Assembly (NCBI GenBank): GCA_029061255.1
Contig: JAIDSL010000181.1
Coordinates: 1 to 46,140, forward strand
Length of the DNA stretch: 46,140 bases
Direction: 5' to 3'
Source of the DNA: Muribaculaceae bacterium
GTDB taxonomy: Bacteria > Bacteroidota > Bacteroidia > Bacteroidales > Muribaculaceae
Shown one piece after another: positions 39,090 through 46,140 of the stretch; positions within the stretch are counted from its first letter, which is position 1, and each line of letters starts with the position of its first letter. Made by a program: the position numbers and the translations under genes. The notes below the pieces were generated by a model, which did no database searches, had not been told where the DNA came from, and worked only from the letters and a program-made list of their open reading frames with translations.

Positions 39090-39839
39090 ATGGATTTTAA
39101 GCGAATAATCATTCTGATGCTACTAATAGTGCCTTTCGCAGGGAAGGCGCAGGAGTCTCTTACTGAATCGTCAGAGAATCAACTAACTGATCTACCGGCA
39201 CAGGCATATGAAATAATCGGATCGCAAGAAGAGGAAATGGATGATACAGTCCTGACAGCTCGGAAGATGTATGATAAAGGAAGGGCTGCGTATGATAAGA
39301 AGGATTATACGGAAGCCTTAGAATGGTACCGTAAGGCAGCGGAACAGGGATTTGCCAGTGCCCAAAATAATCTTGGGACGATGTATCATGAAGGAGCTGG
39401 TGTACCTCAGGACTACAATGAGGCAGTAGCATGGTACCGTAAGGCAGCCGATCAAGGACTTGCCGCAGCAGAATGCAATCTTGGAAATATGTATCGAAGA
39501 GGATTCGGTGTGAAGCGAAATAATAAGGAGGCCGTAAAATGGATACGCAAAGCGGCCGATCAGGGTTATCCTGTAGGGCAATACTTGCTCGGATATATGT
39601 ATATTTCAGGATTAGGCGTGATTGAGAATTATGTCAAGGGGGAAGAATGGTTGCTTAAATCGGCTGAGCAGGGACTTGCCCTTGCTCAATACAATCTTGG
39701 CCGTCTGTATCAATACGTTGAATGTGACCTGAAAAAGGCTAAAAAATGGTACAGGAAAGCGGCTAAGCAGGGTCACGCCAAGGCTATCGACAGATTGAAC
39801 CAGATTGAAATTGAAGGAATCAAGACGCCTAATTGGTGA
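39090..39839 (+). CDS. Secreted Sel1-like repeat protein
   Basis: The 249-residue protein has a signal peptide (about 1-20, ending GKAQ) and a 40-residue acidic linker. About five Sel1-type repeats follow from residue 64 to 240, each with the pattern A-x-x-W-Y-R-K-A-A-(E/D)-Q-G-x-A-x-A-Q-x-N-L-G-x-M-Y. Sel1 repeats form alpha-solenoids that serve as protein-protein scaffolds. It is exported to the periplasm or surface. The gene stands alone between its own promoter and the convergent DUF2461 gene. No partner can be deduced from the neighbours. Confidence 0.85.
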   Translation: MDFKRIIILMLLIVPFAGKAQESLTESSENQLTDLPAQAYEIIGSQEEEMDDTVLTARKMYDKGRAAYDKKDYTEALEWYRKAAEQGFASAQNNLGTMYHEGAGVPQDYNEAVAWYRKAADQGLAAAECNLGNMYRRGFGVKRNNKEAVKWIRKAADQGYPVGQYLLGYMYISGLGVIENYVKGEEWLLKSAEQGLALAQYNLGRLYQYVECDLKKAKKWYRKAAKQGHAKAIDRLNQIEIEGIKTPNW

Positions 39840-39878
39840 GTTGCGCTTTCTTTCGAAATGCAGAACTGACCTGAACCC

Positions 39879-40571
39879 TTACCTGCGCTTAGGTGTGCGC
39901 ACGGCGAGCTCGGGATGCTCCTCAAGGGTGAAATTGAAGAAATCATTGTAGGGCTTGAGGATACGGAATAGATCCGAAAGCTTCCTTACGATATTCTTTG
40001 ACTCGAAGGCCCTGTCGGTAAGCGACGAAGAGTAGACGAAACTCTTGGGTTTAAGCAGGTCGATATGCTCCCAGTCTTTCGGGAAACCCTTCGGTGCGGT
40101 CTTCAGCGGCTCCTGCCAATATGGCTCATAATGCTTTGCAAACTCAGGATTTTGTATTATTTCCAGATACTCATCAATATTGCTGTAGATCTCGCTTCGG
40201 TATTCTTTAAGAAGAGGAGCCTCCGGAAACCATGCACCACCCGATACAGAGCACTCGCCGGGCTGGAGATGTACATAGTAGCCGCAGAATTCACTTTTCT
40301 TTCCGCCACGAGGATTGATATATATGCCGATATGGTTCTTATACGGTGTCTTGTCGGCAGAGAAGCGTGTATCGCGGTAGATTCTATACAGACAATCCGC
40401 CGGAGTAAGCATCGCAGCTTCCGGCTCAAGTTTCGTCACCGCATCGATCAGCTTCTGCGTGAACTCTTCTACACTGGCCTTCACCTTCAGGTATTCGTCT
40501 TTATGCGCGTTAAACCAGTCGCGGTCGTTGTTTGCCGCCAACTGCCTTAGAAATTCAAGTATCTCTTTCAT
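39879..40571 (-). CDS. DUF2461 family protein
   Basis: The 230-residue cytoplasmic protein matches the DUF2461/TIGR02453 family over its full length: LRQLAANNDRDWFNAHKDEY near the start, YRIYRDTRFSADKTPYKNHIG at 63-83, and GGYYVHLQPGE-type and RRSEIY-like stretches in the middle (here FCGYYVHLQPGECSVSGGAW). The conserved Arg, Asp and Lys residues suggest an enzyme or binding protein, but no biochemical function is established. The gene is monocistronic, convergent with the Sel1 gene and divergent from the sigma-factor gene. Confidence 0.85.
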   Translation of the reverse strand: MKEILEFLRQLAANNDRDWFNAHKDEYLKVKASVEEFTQKLIDAVTKLEPEAAMLTPADCLYRIYRDTRFSADKTPYKNHIGIYINPRGGKKSEFCGYYVHLQPGECSVSGGAWFPEAPLLKEYRSEIYSNIDEYLEIIQNPEFAKHYEPYWQEPLKTAPKGFPKDWEHIDLLKPKSFVYSSSLTDRAFESKNIVRKLSDLFRILKPYNDFFNFTLEEHPELAVRTPKRR

Positions 40572-40588
40572 CTGTATGTCTTATCTTT

Positions 40589-40596
40589 CAAATATA
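40589..40596 (-). promoter_or_regulatory. -7 promoter box for the DUF2461 gene
   Basis: The minus strand reads TATATTTG, a perfect TAnnTTTG box 17 bases upstream of the ATG at 40571. Confidence 0.5.
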
Positions 40597-40657
40597 ACAA
40601 TCTATCATAAACATAAGTTAAGATTTTTCATCACTTACGCTCTTTTGCCTCTCATTA

Positions 40658-40689
40658 TTTGGATAGGTTACATAAAATATCTAACTTTG
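40658..40689 (+). promoter_or_regulatory. Bacteroidetes-type promoter for the ECF sigma gene
   Basis: TTTG (40658-40661) and TAACTTTG (40682-40689) are 20 bases apart, a consensus housekeeping promoter. Transcription would begin near 40696, about 30 bases before the ATG at 40727. Confidence 0.7.
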
Positions 40690-40726
40690 TGTCGTAAATC
40701 AGGCATCAAGGACTACAGGTAGAACA

Positions 40727-41227
40727 ATGACAAGTCGCGAATTCGACATATTTTTCCGCAGGATGTATCTTCCGCTCGGTATGTACGCGCTCCGCATCAT
40801 CGATGATGCGCCGAGTGCCGAAGACATAGTGGAGGATGCTTTCACCAAGGCCTGGCAACTGATAGAAGGAGGGAAAGAGATCGCCGACTTCAAGTCATAC
40901 ATGTACCGGATGGTCCACAACGGCTGCATATCCTTCCTGCGCAGCAAGAAAGAAACCGTAGGACTCGAATTCGTGGCTGAAGCCGATGAGGAAGCTGTAG
41001 ATACATCCGAGCGTGATGCGATGATTTGGAAAGCAATCGACGAACTCCCCGACAAATGCCGCGAGATATTCCTGCTCAGCAAGCGCGATGGTCTTTCCAA
41101 CGATGAGATTGCCCTGCAAATGGGAATATCAGTAAAGACAGTCAAGAACCAGATGACCAAAGCCTTCTCCCGACTCCGCGAGGCTCTCTCGTCAGGCCAC
41201 AGACCTTTCTTCCTCCCCTTCCTCTGA
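40727..41227 (+). CDS. ECF-family RNA polymerase sigma factor
   Basis: The 166-residue protein has the two domains of an ECF sigma factor. Sigma region 2 (about 8-75) includes APSAEDIVEDAFTKAWQ and DFKSYMYRMVHNGCISFLR. Sigma region 4 (about 102-152) includes LPDKCREIFLLSKRDGLS and the helix-turn-helix NDEIALQMGISVKTVKNQMTKAF. This type (Bacteroidetes ECF, FecI-like) is usually paired with a FecR-like anti-sigma factor and a TonB-dependent receptor with an STN domain. Both are encoded downstream (41972 and 42415). A small OM barrel gene lies between. The housekeeping-type promoter implies constitutive production, with activity set by the anti-sigma factor. Confidence 0.9.
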   Translation: MTSREFDIFFRRMYLPLGMYALRIIDDAPSAEDIVEDAFTKAWQLIEGGKEIADFKSYMYRMVHNGCISFLRSKKETVGLEFVAEADEEAVDTSERDAMIWKAIDELPDKCREIFLLSKRDGLSNDEIALQMGISVKTVKNQMTKAFSRLREALSSGHRPFFLPFL

Positions 41228-41276
41228 AAGATAAAAAAATTTTTCCGTCAATAATAGGACCTTTCAGTGAGCTATG

Positions 41277-41306
41277 CGTCTTAGATGCAAAAGAAACATT
41301 AAGACG
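41277..41306. repeat. Short inverted repeat before the OM barrel gene
   Basis: Seven-base perfect arms (41277-41283 and 41300-41306) flank a 16-base loop directly before the ATG at 41309. It could modulate translation or mark an operator. Confidence 0.35.
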
Positions 41307-41308
41307 AC

Positions 41309-41929
41309 ATGAAAAGATACTTAATCGCCTCATTTGCAATTTTACTTTCGGCAGTCTTCGGCTTCGCACGCCAGCCTGAGCGCGGCTACCGTGGATTCGC
41401 GGAATGGACCAACCGCATCTATCATGACTCCTACAATTATAGCTACAGGAGCAATACGCATTACTCTCCGGGCATTGCCACATCTCATGGGTATCAATTT
41501 AATCCATGGCTCTTCATAGGAGCCGGAATAGACTATACCCTTGACGACAGAAGCTATTACATATATAAAGAAGACGGCAATCTCCACAACCATCTTCACT
41601 ATGACCCGAGCGAATATTTACTTTCGATTTTTGTCCACGGACGCACCGACCTTCAATTAGGCAAATTCACTCCCTTTGCCGACGTACGCCTGGGATGGAA
41701 TGCATCATCCAATGGCACTGTCTACTTCTCCCCCTCTGTAGGCTATCGCTTCAATTGGGGCAGAAAGGTGGGTCTTAACGTAGGACTGGGCTATACCCTT
41801 GATTCCTTCCGCTATCAAGAATTTAAGCAAGTCGATACAATTTATGGATACCAAACATGGGTCCCGACAGGAAAATATTACAACCTCAACATTTCATCCT
41901 TCACATTCCGTGTGGGTATCGATTTCTAA
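41309..41929 (+). CDS. Small outer-membrane beta-barrel protein
   Basis: The 206-residue protein has a signal peptide (about 1-20). The mature part alternates hydrophobic and polar residues in about eight to ten strands (for example YQFNPWLFIGAGIDYTL, TPFADVRLGWNASS, VYFSPSVGYRFNWG, VGLNVGLGYTLDSF) and ends in FTFRVGIDF, the C-terminal aromatic signal for the BAM machinery. It resembles the OmpA/OmpW-like 'outer membrane beta-barrel' group of Bacteroidetes. Its place between the sigma factor and the anti-sigma factor suggests that it belongs to the same regulon. No specific ligand can be deduced. Confidence 0.8.
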   Translation: MKRYLIASFAILLSAVFGFARQPERGYRGFAEWTNRIYHDSYNYSYRSNTHYSPGIATSHGYQFNPWLFIGAGIDYTLDDRSYYIYKEDGNLHNHLHYDPSEYLLSIFVHGRTDLQLGKFTPFADVRLGWNASSNGTVYFSPSVGYRFNWGRKVGLNVGLGYTLDSFRYQEFKQVDTIYGYQTWVPTGKYYNLNISSFTFRVGIDF

Positions 41930-41971
41930 CCTCGACGACAACGATGAAAACGATGAAAACGACAAAGAACC

Positions 41972-42418
41972 ATGGATAACAAAGACATAAAATACATTGC
42001 CCGCCACTACAGAAAAGGACTGTTTGCCGTAGAGCCCGCCTTGCGTCGAATAAAACCTGGTGCCACCCGATGGTGGACCCGCTCACGCATTGCGGCAGCT
42101 TGCATCGGAGCTGTAGTGCTTACAGCTACAGCAGCTGTTTTCGTGCATAAAAGCTATTTTGCACAGCCATCATCCGACACCGAGGTGTTGCAACCCGCAA
42201 CTGTCCCGGCTTCTGAAATAGTACGCAGCATCGACTTCGAGAATGCACCGCTCCCCACAGTAGTGCAGAAGATACGTGAAGTCTATGGAGTAGAAGTAAT
42301 CGACATGCCTGACAATGCGAATGACTACACGCTATCACTGCATTATGTAGGCTCCGCCACCGACCTCGTGGAGACAATCAACGATATTCTCGACACAAAC
42401 ATGAAAATTGAGGAATGA
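41972..42418 (+). CDS. Short FecR-like anti-sigma factor
   Basis: This 148-residue protein has a basic cytoplasmic N-terminus (1-38), one membrane helix (about 39-58) and a periplasmic domain (about 86-148). That domain matches the C-terminal DUF4974 domain of FecR proteins: SIDFENAPLPTVVQKIREVYGVEV and then a VETINDILDTNMKIEE end (cited in blocks). The central FecR domain of usual 300-400-residue anti-sigma factors is missing, and the N-terminal sigma-binding part is very short, so it is a minimal form. It would hold the ECF sigma factor and respond to the STN domain of the receptor. Its stop overlaps the receptor's start by four bases (ATGA). The function is inferred from layout. Confidence 0.7.
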   Translation: MDNKDIKYIARHYRKGLFAVEPALRRIKPGATRWWTRSRIAAACIGAVVLTATAAVFVHKSYFAQPSSDTEVLQPATVPASEIVRSIDFENAPLPTVVQKIREVYGVEVIDMPDNANDYTLSLHYVGSATDLVETINDILDTNMKIEE

Positions 42419-44892
42419 TGAGAAGATTCACAATATTATTGATGTTGCTCCTTTTCTGCTCACTCTGCTTACGGGCGCAGAATATCACAATCAGGGCTGT
42501 AGACAAGCCCGCAGCCGAGGTGTTCCGGAGCATCATGGGGCAGACCGACAAAAACTTCGTCTACTCCTCCGAGCTTCTGAAAGACATGAAGATAACTATC
42601 AACGCCAACAAAAAGCCTCTGAAGAAGGTGCTCGACGAGATATTTCACAACAGCGGGATAAAGTATGAGATTAAAGGCAACAACGTTATCCTTAAGAAGA
42701 AGAAAAGCAAGGAGCAACCAAAGAAGACAATCACTCCGAAGAAACACACCGAAACCAAGATCCATACATCCGACAGCGTGCGTATCACAATGTTGCAGCC
42801 CGTAGATGTGGTTTCACAGCCTGAGAACCATCCTCTTGAAACAGCGAAACTCGGAGTAAGCACCCTTAGCGCGGCCGACATCAGGAATACCCCTGCCCTT
42901 TTCGGGGAGCCTGACCTTATAAAGACCATACAAATTCTTCCGGGTGTCTCAGAATCCACTGCCGGAGTGGCGGGAATGAACGTACATGGAGGCAACGCTG
43001 ATGAAAACATGTATATTCTCGACAATGTTCCCTTATACCAAGTGGAGCATTTCGCCGGTCTTTTCTCTCCATTCAACACCGACATTGTGAAACAATCGGA
43101 TTTCTACCGCACTTCTGTGCCGGCAAAATACGACGGGCGATTATCTTCCTTCCTTGATGTGCATCTTAAAAACGGAAACCGTGAGGGTCACCATGGCTCC
43201 GCAAGACTCGGGCTCACTGCCGGAGCCTTCAATATCTCGGGACCAATCGGAAGCAAGACTACCTATCTTGTCGGACTTCGCCGCTCTTGGTATGATGTAT
43301 TTACAGCGCCTATATTCGCAATTGTCAATAGCAGGAAGACGGAGGAAAAGACCACCTTCCAATATCACTTTATGGATTTCAACGCCCGCATTGAGCATCG
43401 GTTTTCCGACAACACCGGTGCGTTCATAAGTGCCTATTACGGCGACGACCTGCTGAAGGTAGTGACTAAAGACAATTATGCTCTTGATAACTATTATTGC
43501 AAAGACAAGCGCAGTTTCAATTGGGGAAATTTTCTTATCCAGGCAGGCATCAACCATAAATTCCGTCAAAATTTGACCGGAGAGTTTTCCGTAGCTTATA
43601 CACGCTATTTTTCTCATATGGGGTATGATTTATTAGAAAACCGCTCCTCAGCAAGAGACACCATCTCTGAAAGAGAAAAAATGAAAAGCTCCAACAATAT
43701 CAACACATGGAGCGCACGTGGCGATTTCAGCTGGGACCTTGCCGAAAACTCCAGGGTCAGATTTGGAGCAGCTTATTCATTACAATCTTTTCTGCCCGAC
43801 CGAAAGCTGAAAGAATTCACCAACAACGACACCACCCTTGTCACAAGAATACCCGGTGAGTACGTCCATGCCAACGAAGTGGATGCATATATAGAAGATG
43901 ATTGGATGATTTCCGACAAAGTTCATGCAGAAGCGGGTATACATGCCTCTCTTTTCAGCATAAGTAAAAGGACCAAATGGGGAATTTCACCGAGGTTTTC
44001 CTTAAGTTTTAATCCTACATCTTCCTGGGCATTGAAAGTAGCCTACAGCCGCACTGTGCAATACGTGCACCGAATGGACGTGACCTACCTTTCGCTTCCT
44101 TGCGACAGATGGGTGCCTGCCGTAGGCGATCTCAAGCCTATGACCGCCGATAAAATTGGCATCGGAGGATATTGGCAGACGCAAGGCGGCGACTATGCAT
44201 TCTCCGTGGAGGGATATTATAAATTCATGCACAATCTCATCGATTACTGCGATTATTATTATCTTATGGTGCCTGCAGGAGACTGGAGCAATCAGCTTAC
44301 TTCCGGGAAAGGCACGGCAAAAGGGCTCGACTTTGCTGTGGAGAAGAAAACTGGGAAGCTTACAGGACGCCTGAGCTATTCCTTGGCGTGGTCAGACCGT
44401 CAGTTTGCCAACCGGAATGGAGGTCATCCTTACCCGGCTCGCTTCGACCATCGCCATACAATAAAGGCTTTCCTGAACTGGGATATAAGCGACAAAGTAT
44501 CTCTCAATGCTCTTTGGACAGGACACTCAGGCGATCGCTTCACCCTCTTGCCACAACGCTTTGAAGTGCCGGATTTTCCTGAAGACTATGGTTTTAGCGA
44601 GGATGCCCCACTGAGAGCCAAGATCAACAATTATCAACTCCCATTTTATCACCGCCTTGACCTCTCATGCACTGTAAAGAACCGCCACGGCTACTGGACA
44701 TTTGGCCTCTACAATGCCTATTGCAATATGAACACCATTGCTATTGTACCCGGATATACAGAACAACACGGGAAATGGGTCGAAAATGAAAACGGATTAT
44801 GGGAATTCGTAAACGAATATGGCAACCCAACTTTTCAAAAACTTAAATTAATTCCAATAATACCCTCAGTTTCTTACACATGGCTATTCTAA
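42415..44892 (+). CDS. TonB-dependent receptor with N-terminal STN signalling domain
   Basis: The 825-residue protein has a signal peptide (about 1-21) and an STN domain (about 25-95: KPAAEVFRSIMGQTDKNFVY, ELLKDMKITINA, LKKVLDEIFHNSGIKY). A Lys-rich linker (95-118) leads to a plug (about 120-250, with LPGVSESTAGVAGMNVHGG and NMYILDNVPLYQVEHFAGLFS) and a barrel ending SYTWLF. STN-bearing receptors pass a surface signal to an anti-sigma factor, so this one probably both transports and signals through the FecR-like protein just upstream. The transported substrate is unknown; siderophores, peptides or glycans are all possible. ATG 42418 is an alternative start. It overlaps the DUF4249 gene by 13 bases. 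Confidence 0.9.
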   Translation: MMRRFTILLMLLLFCSLCLRAQNITIRAVDKPAAEVFRSIMGQTDKNFVYSSELLKDMKITINANKKPLKKVLDEIFHNSGIKYEIKGNNVILKKKKSKEQPKKTITPKKHTETKIHTSDSVRITMLQPVDVVSQPENHPLETAKLGVSTLSAADIRNTPALFGEPDLIKTIQILPGVSESTAGVAGMNVHGGNADENMYILDNVPLYQVEHFAGLFSPFNTDIVKQSDFYRTSVPAKYDGRLSSFLDVHLKNGNREGHHGSARLGLTAGAFNISGPIGSKTTYLVGLRRSWYDVFTAPIFAIVNSRKTEEKTTFQYHFMDFNARIEHRFSDNTGAFISAYYGDDLLKVVTKDNYALDNYYCKDKRSFNWGNFLIQAGINHKFRQNLTGEFSVAYTRYFSHMGYDLLENRSSARDTISEREKMKSSNNINTWSARGDFSWDLAENSRVRFGAAYSLQSFLPDRKLKEFTNNDTTLVTRIPGEYVHANEVDAYIEDDWMISDKVHAEAGIHASLFSISKRTKWGISPRFSLSFNPTSSWALKVAYSRTVQYVHRMDVTYLSLPCDRWVPAVGDLKPMTADKIGIGGYWQTQGGDYAFSVEGYYKFMHNLIDYCDYYYLMVPAGDWSNQLTSGKGTAKGLDFAVEKKTGKLTGRLSYSLAWSDRQFANRNGGHPYPARFDHRHTIKAFLNWDISDKVSLNALWTGHSGDRFTLLPQRFEVPDFPEDYGFSEDAPLRAKINNYQLPFYHRLDLSCTVKNRHGYWTFGLYNAYCNMNTIAIVPGYTEQHGKWVENENGLWEFVNEYGNPTFQKLKLIPIIPSVSYTWLF

Positions 44893-45923
44893 AAAAGATA
44901 ATAATCGCCTCTCTCCCCTTTCTCCTCTATGGCTGCCGGGAAGATATAGAACCCCTTATTGACACCAAGCCGGTGTTATGCCTCAACTCACTGATCACTG
45001 CCGGTGAACCCATCGAAGTCTCAGTGACTCACACATGGGTCTACACAGACTTAAAAGGAGAAAAAGATCATTCCGTAAGTGATGCCAAGGTCAGTATATA
45101 TGCAAATGGCAATCTTGTCAGCGACGACTATCTCGCTCAGGAAGGCGACATCATAAGAATCGAAGCATATAGCAATACCTATGGAGCCGCATGGGCGGAA
45201 GTTACAGTGCCTGTAGCCACGCCAATATCCAGTGCCAAATCCACTCCCACGGTTAAGAATTTATGGTATAATGACCTTGATGAATGGGGAGTCTCTTTAG
45301 ACCTCACCTTCGATATTTCCACGACACTGTCCATACCCAACGACCCCCAAGCTAATCTTTTTTACGATCTTGACTTCACCACCTTCTCCCCTGCTGACGA
45401 AGTGGATTCAGATTCTTCTGATGATTATGATGCACCCGGTGAACTCATGCGATGGGTCACTCCGCCATCGGAAGTACATTTCTATGGAGGCAGTTGCATT
45501 TTGAGGGATCCATTTTTCTCTGAATTTGTGGGAGTATTCGATGCGGTAATGGATTGGGCTGATACTTACGACACATTTTTCAGCAACTATCAGTTTGAAG
45601 GAACCACTCAAGACATTCATGTGGATTTCCAAGATTGCAGTTTCAGAATCACCCAATGGGATAGAAACCCGGAGCTCCTGGAATGTGGCTACGTATTTAC
45701 GCTTCATTCCATTTCTGAAAGCTACTGCAAATGGCTCAACTACCGCTGGCAGAGCGACCAAAGCCTTATGGGAGAAATAATAGATATAGGACTTGCCGAA
45801 CCAATGTGGGGCTACAGCAACGTCTCTACGGGTGCTGGCGTAGTGGCGGCCCAGTCATCCCGCACTGTCACGATCGACATCAAAGACTTCCTTCTCTACA
45901 CCCTCACCGACACCACCCGATAA
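44880..45923 (+). CDS. DUF4249 family lipoprotein
   Basis: The 347-residue lipoprotein (LLYGC, Cys19, followed by REDIEP, compatible with surface exposure) matches the DUF4249 family: PVLCLNSLITAGEPIEVSVTHTW (31-53) is the typical N-terminal block, followed by a beta-rich body with an acidic segment (EVDSDSSDDYD). DUF4249 genes are commonly found directly downstream of STN-type TonB receptors, as here, and are thought to be their surface partners, analogous to SusD. The 13-base overlap with the receptor gene indicates tight coupling. It is the last gene of the sigma-factor cluster. Confidence 0.85.
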   Translation: MAILKKIIIASLPFLLYGCREDIEPLIDTKPVLCLNSLITAGEPIEVSVTHTWVYTDLKGEKDHSVSDAKVSIYANGNLVSDDYLAQEGDIIRIEAYSNTYGAAWAEVTVPVATPISSAKSTPTVKNLWYNDLDEWGVSLDLTFDISTTLSIPNDPQANLFYDLDFTTFSPADEVDSDSSDDYDAPGELMRWVTPPSEVHFYGGSCILRDPFFSEFVGVFDAVMDWADTYDTFFSNYQFEGTTQDIHVDFQDCSFRITQWDRNPELLECGYVFTLHSISESYCKWLNYRWQSDQSLMGEIIDIGLAEPMWGYSNVSTGAGVVAAQSSRTVTIDIKDFLLYTLTDTTR

Positions 45924-45956
45924 CACTCCATACCACCCTTACGTCCTCAACTCCCC

Positions 45957-46035
45957 GCGCCCTCTGCTCCTCCGCCCCTCAGCGTGACAAATAATCCTCA
46001 GCGCCCTCTGCTCCTCCGCCCCTCAGCGTGACAAA
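45957..46035. repeat. Two perfect 35-bp direct repeats
   Basis: Positions 45957-45991 and 46001-46035 are identical C/T-rich units with a 44-base period and 9 bases between. They fill the gap between the DUF4249 gene and the tRNA terminator. No coding potential is seen. Confidence 0.85.
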
Positions 46036-46036
46036 A

Positions 46037-46074
46037 AAGAGCAGTATGCGACCGAAGTCAACAATACTGCTCTT
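46037..46074 (-). terminator. Terminator of the tRNA-Asp transcript
   Basis: Perfect 11-base arms (46037-46047 and 46064-46074) enclose a 16-base loop. On the minus strand a T6 run follows, just after the tRNA 3' end at 46088. On the plus strand there is no T run, but a C/T-rich stretch follows. Confidence 0.85.
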
Positions 46075-46087
46075 CCTCTCTCCTCGG

Positions 46088-46140
46088 CGGTGCGGACGGG
46101 ACTTGAACCCGCGACCTCCGGCGTGACAGGCCGGCATTCT
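46088..46140 (-). tRNA. tRNA-Asp (anticodon GTC), 5' part outside the window
   Basis: On the minus strand the visible part holds the anticodon stem-loop with loop CTGTCAC (GTC at 46125-46127), the variable region, the T arm (GCGGG, TTCAAGT, CCCGT) and the 3' acceptor strand CCGCACC with discriminator G at 46088, an identity base for tRNA-Asp. CCA is not encoded. The D arm and 5' acceptor lie beyond the window edge. Confidence 0.9.

Noticed and set aside
45957-46035. CRISPR-like reading of the 35-bp repeats
   Set aside because: Only two copies with a 9-base gap and no cas genes; not a CRISPR array.

Overview
The window is a stretch of a Bacteroidota chromosome, most likely order Bacteroidales. 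The signs are SusC/SusD pairs, a hybrid two-component regulator (HTCS), a PorX-type regulator, DUF4249 and FecR/ECF-sigma genes, and promoters with the Bacteroidetes -7 box TAnnTTTG rather than the E. coli type. Gene content and moderate GC would suit a gut Muribaculaceae-like lineage, but that placement is inference.

Layout. Positions 1-2543 hold the tail of an upstream gene, a PorX-like response regulator with a PglZ domain, and a secreted LysM protein. Positions 2651-16282 hold the first arm of a beta-mannan locus: AraC regulator, GH2 (minus strand), SGNH esterase, GH5 mannanase, then a tight run of GH26 mannanase, GH130 phosphorylase, GPH-type sugar symporter, AGE-type 2-epimerase and GH36 alpha-galactosidase. 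Positions 16388-17950 hold an unrelated AAA-ATPase/PD-(D/E)XK gene between the two arms. Positions 18104-33443 (minus strand) hold the uptake arm: SusC, SusD, a second SusC, a second SusD, a multidomain surface glycan-binding protein, a surface GH26 and a GH59 enzyme. The divergent HTCS regulator lies at 33641-37570. A convergent gene at 37679-38623 encodes a secreted protein sharing a putative binding module with the surface glycan-binding protein. After that come a Sel1-repeat protein, a DUF2461 protein, an ECF-sigma / OM barrel / short FecR-like / STN-TonB receptor / DUF4249 cluster, and a tRNA-Asp cut by the window edge.

How it works together (inference from family knowledge). Surface GH26 and the SusCD/SGBP proteins would capture and cut galacto(gluco)mannan. 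Periplasmic GH26, GH5, esterase, GH36, GH2 and GH59 would trim it to mannobiose. The GPH symporter imports mannobiose, the epimerase makes mannosyl-glucose, and GH130 phosphorolyses that to mannose-1-phosphate and glucose. The GH26-GH130-transporter-epimerase order matches the mannan pathway cluster known from Bacteroides fragilis. GH59, GH2 and GH36 together suggest a substrate with both beta- and alpha-galactosyl side chains.

The most novel items are the GH59 enzyme in a mannan locus, the three-fold repeated putative binding module (and its copy on a protein with a type IX-like C-terminal tail), several intergenic long-loop inverted repeats, an orphan minus-strand terminator, and the minimal FecR-like signalling cluster. 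All functional calls come from reading sequence; no database search was run.
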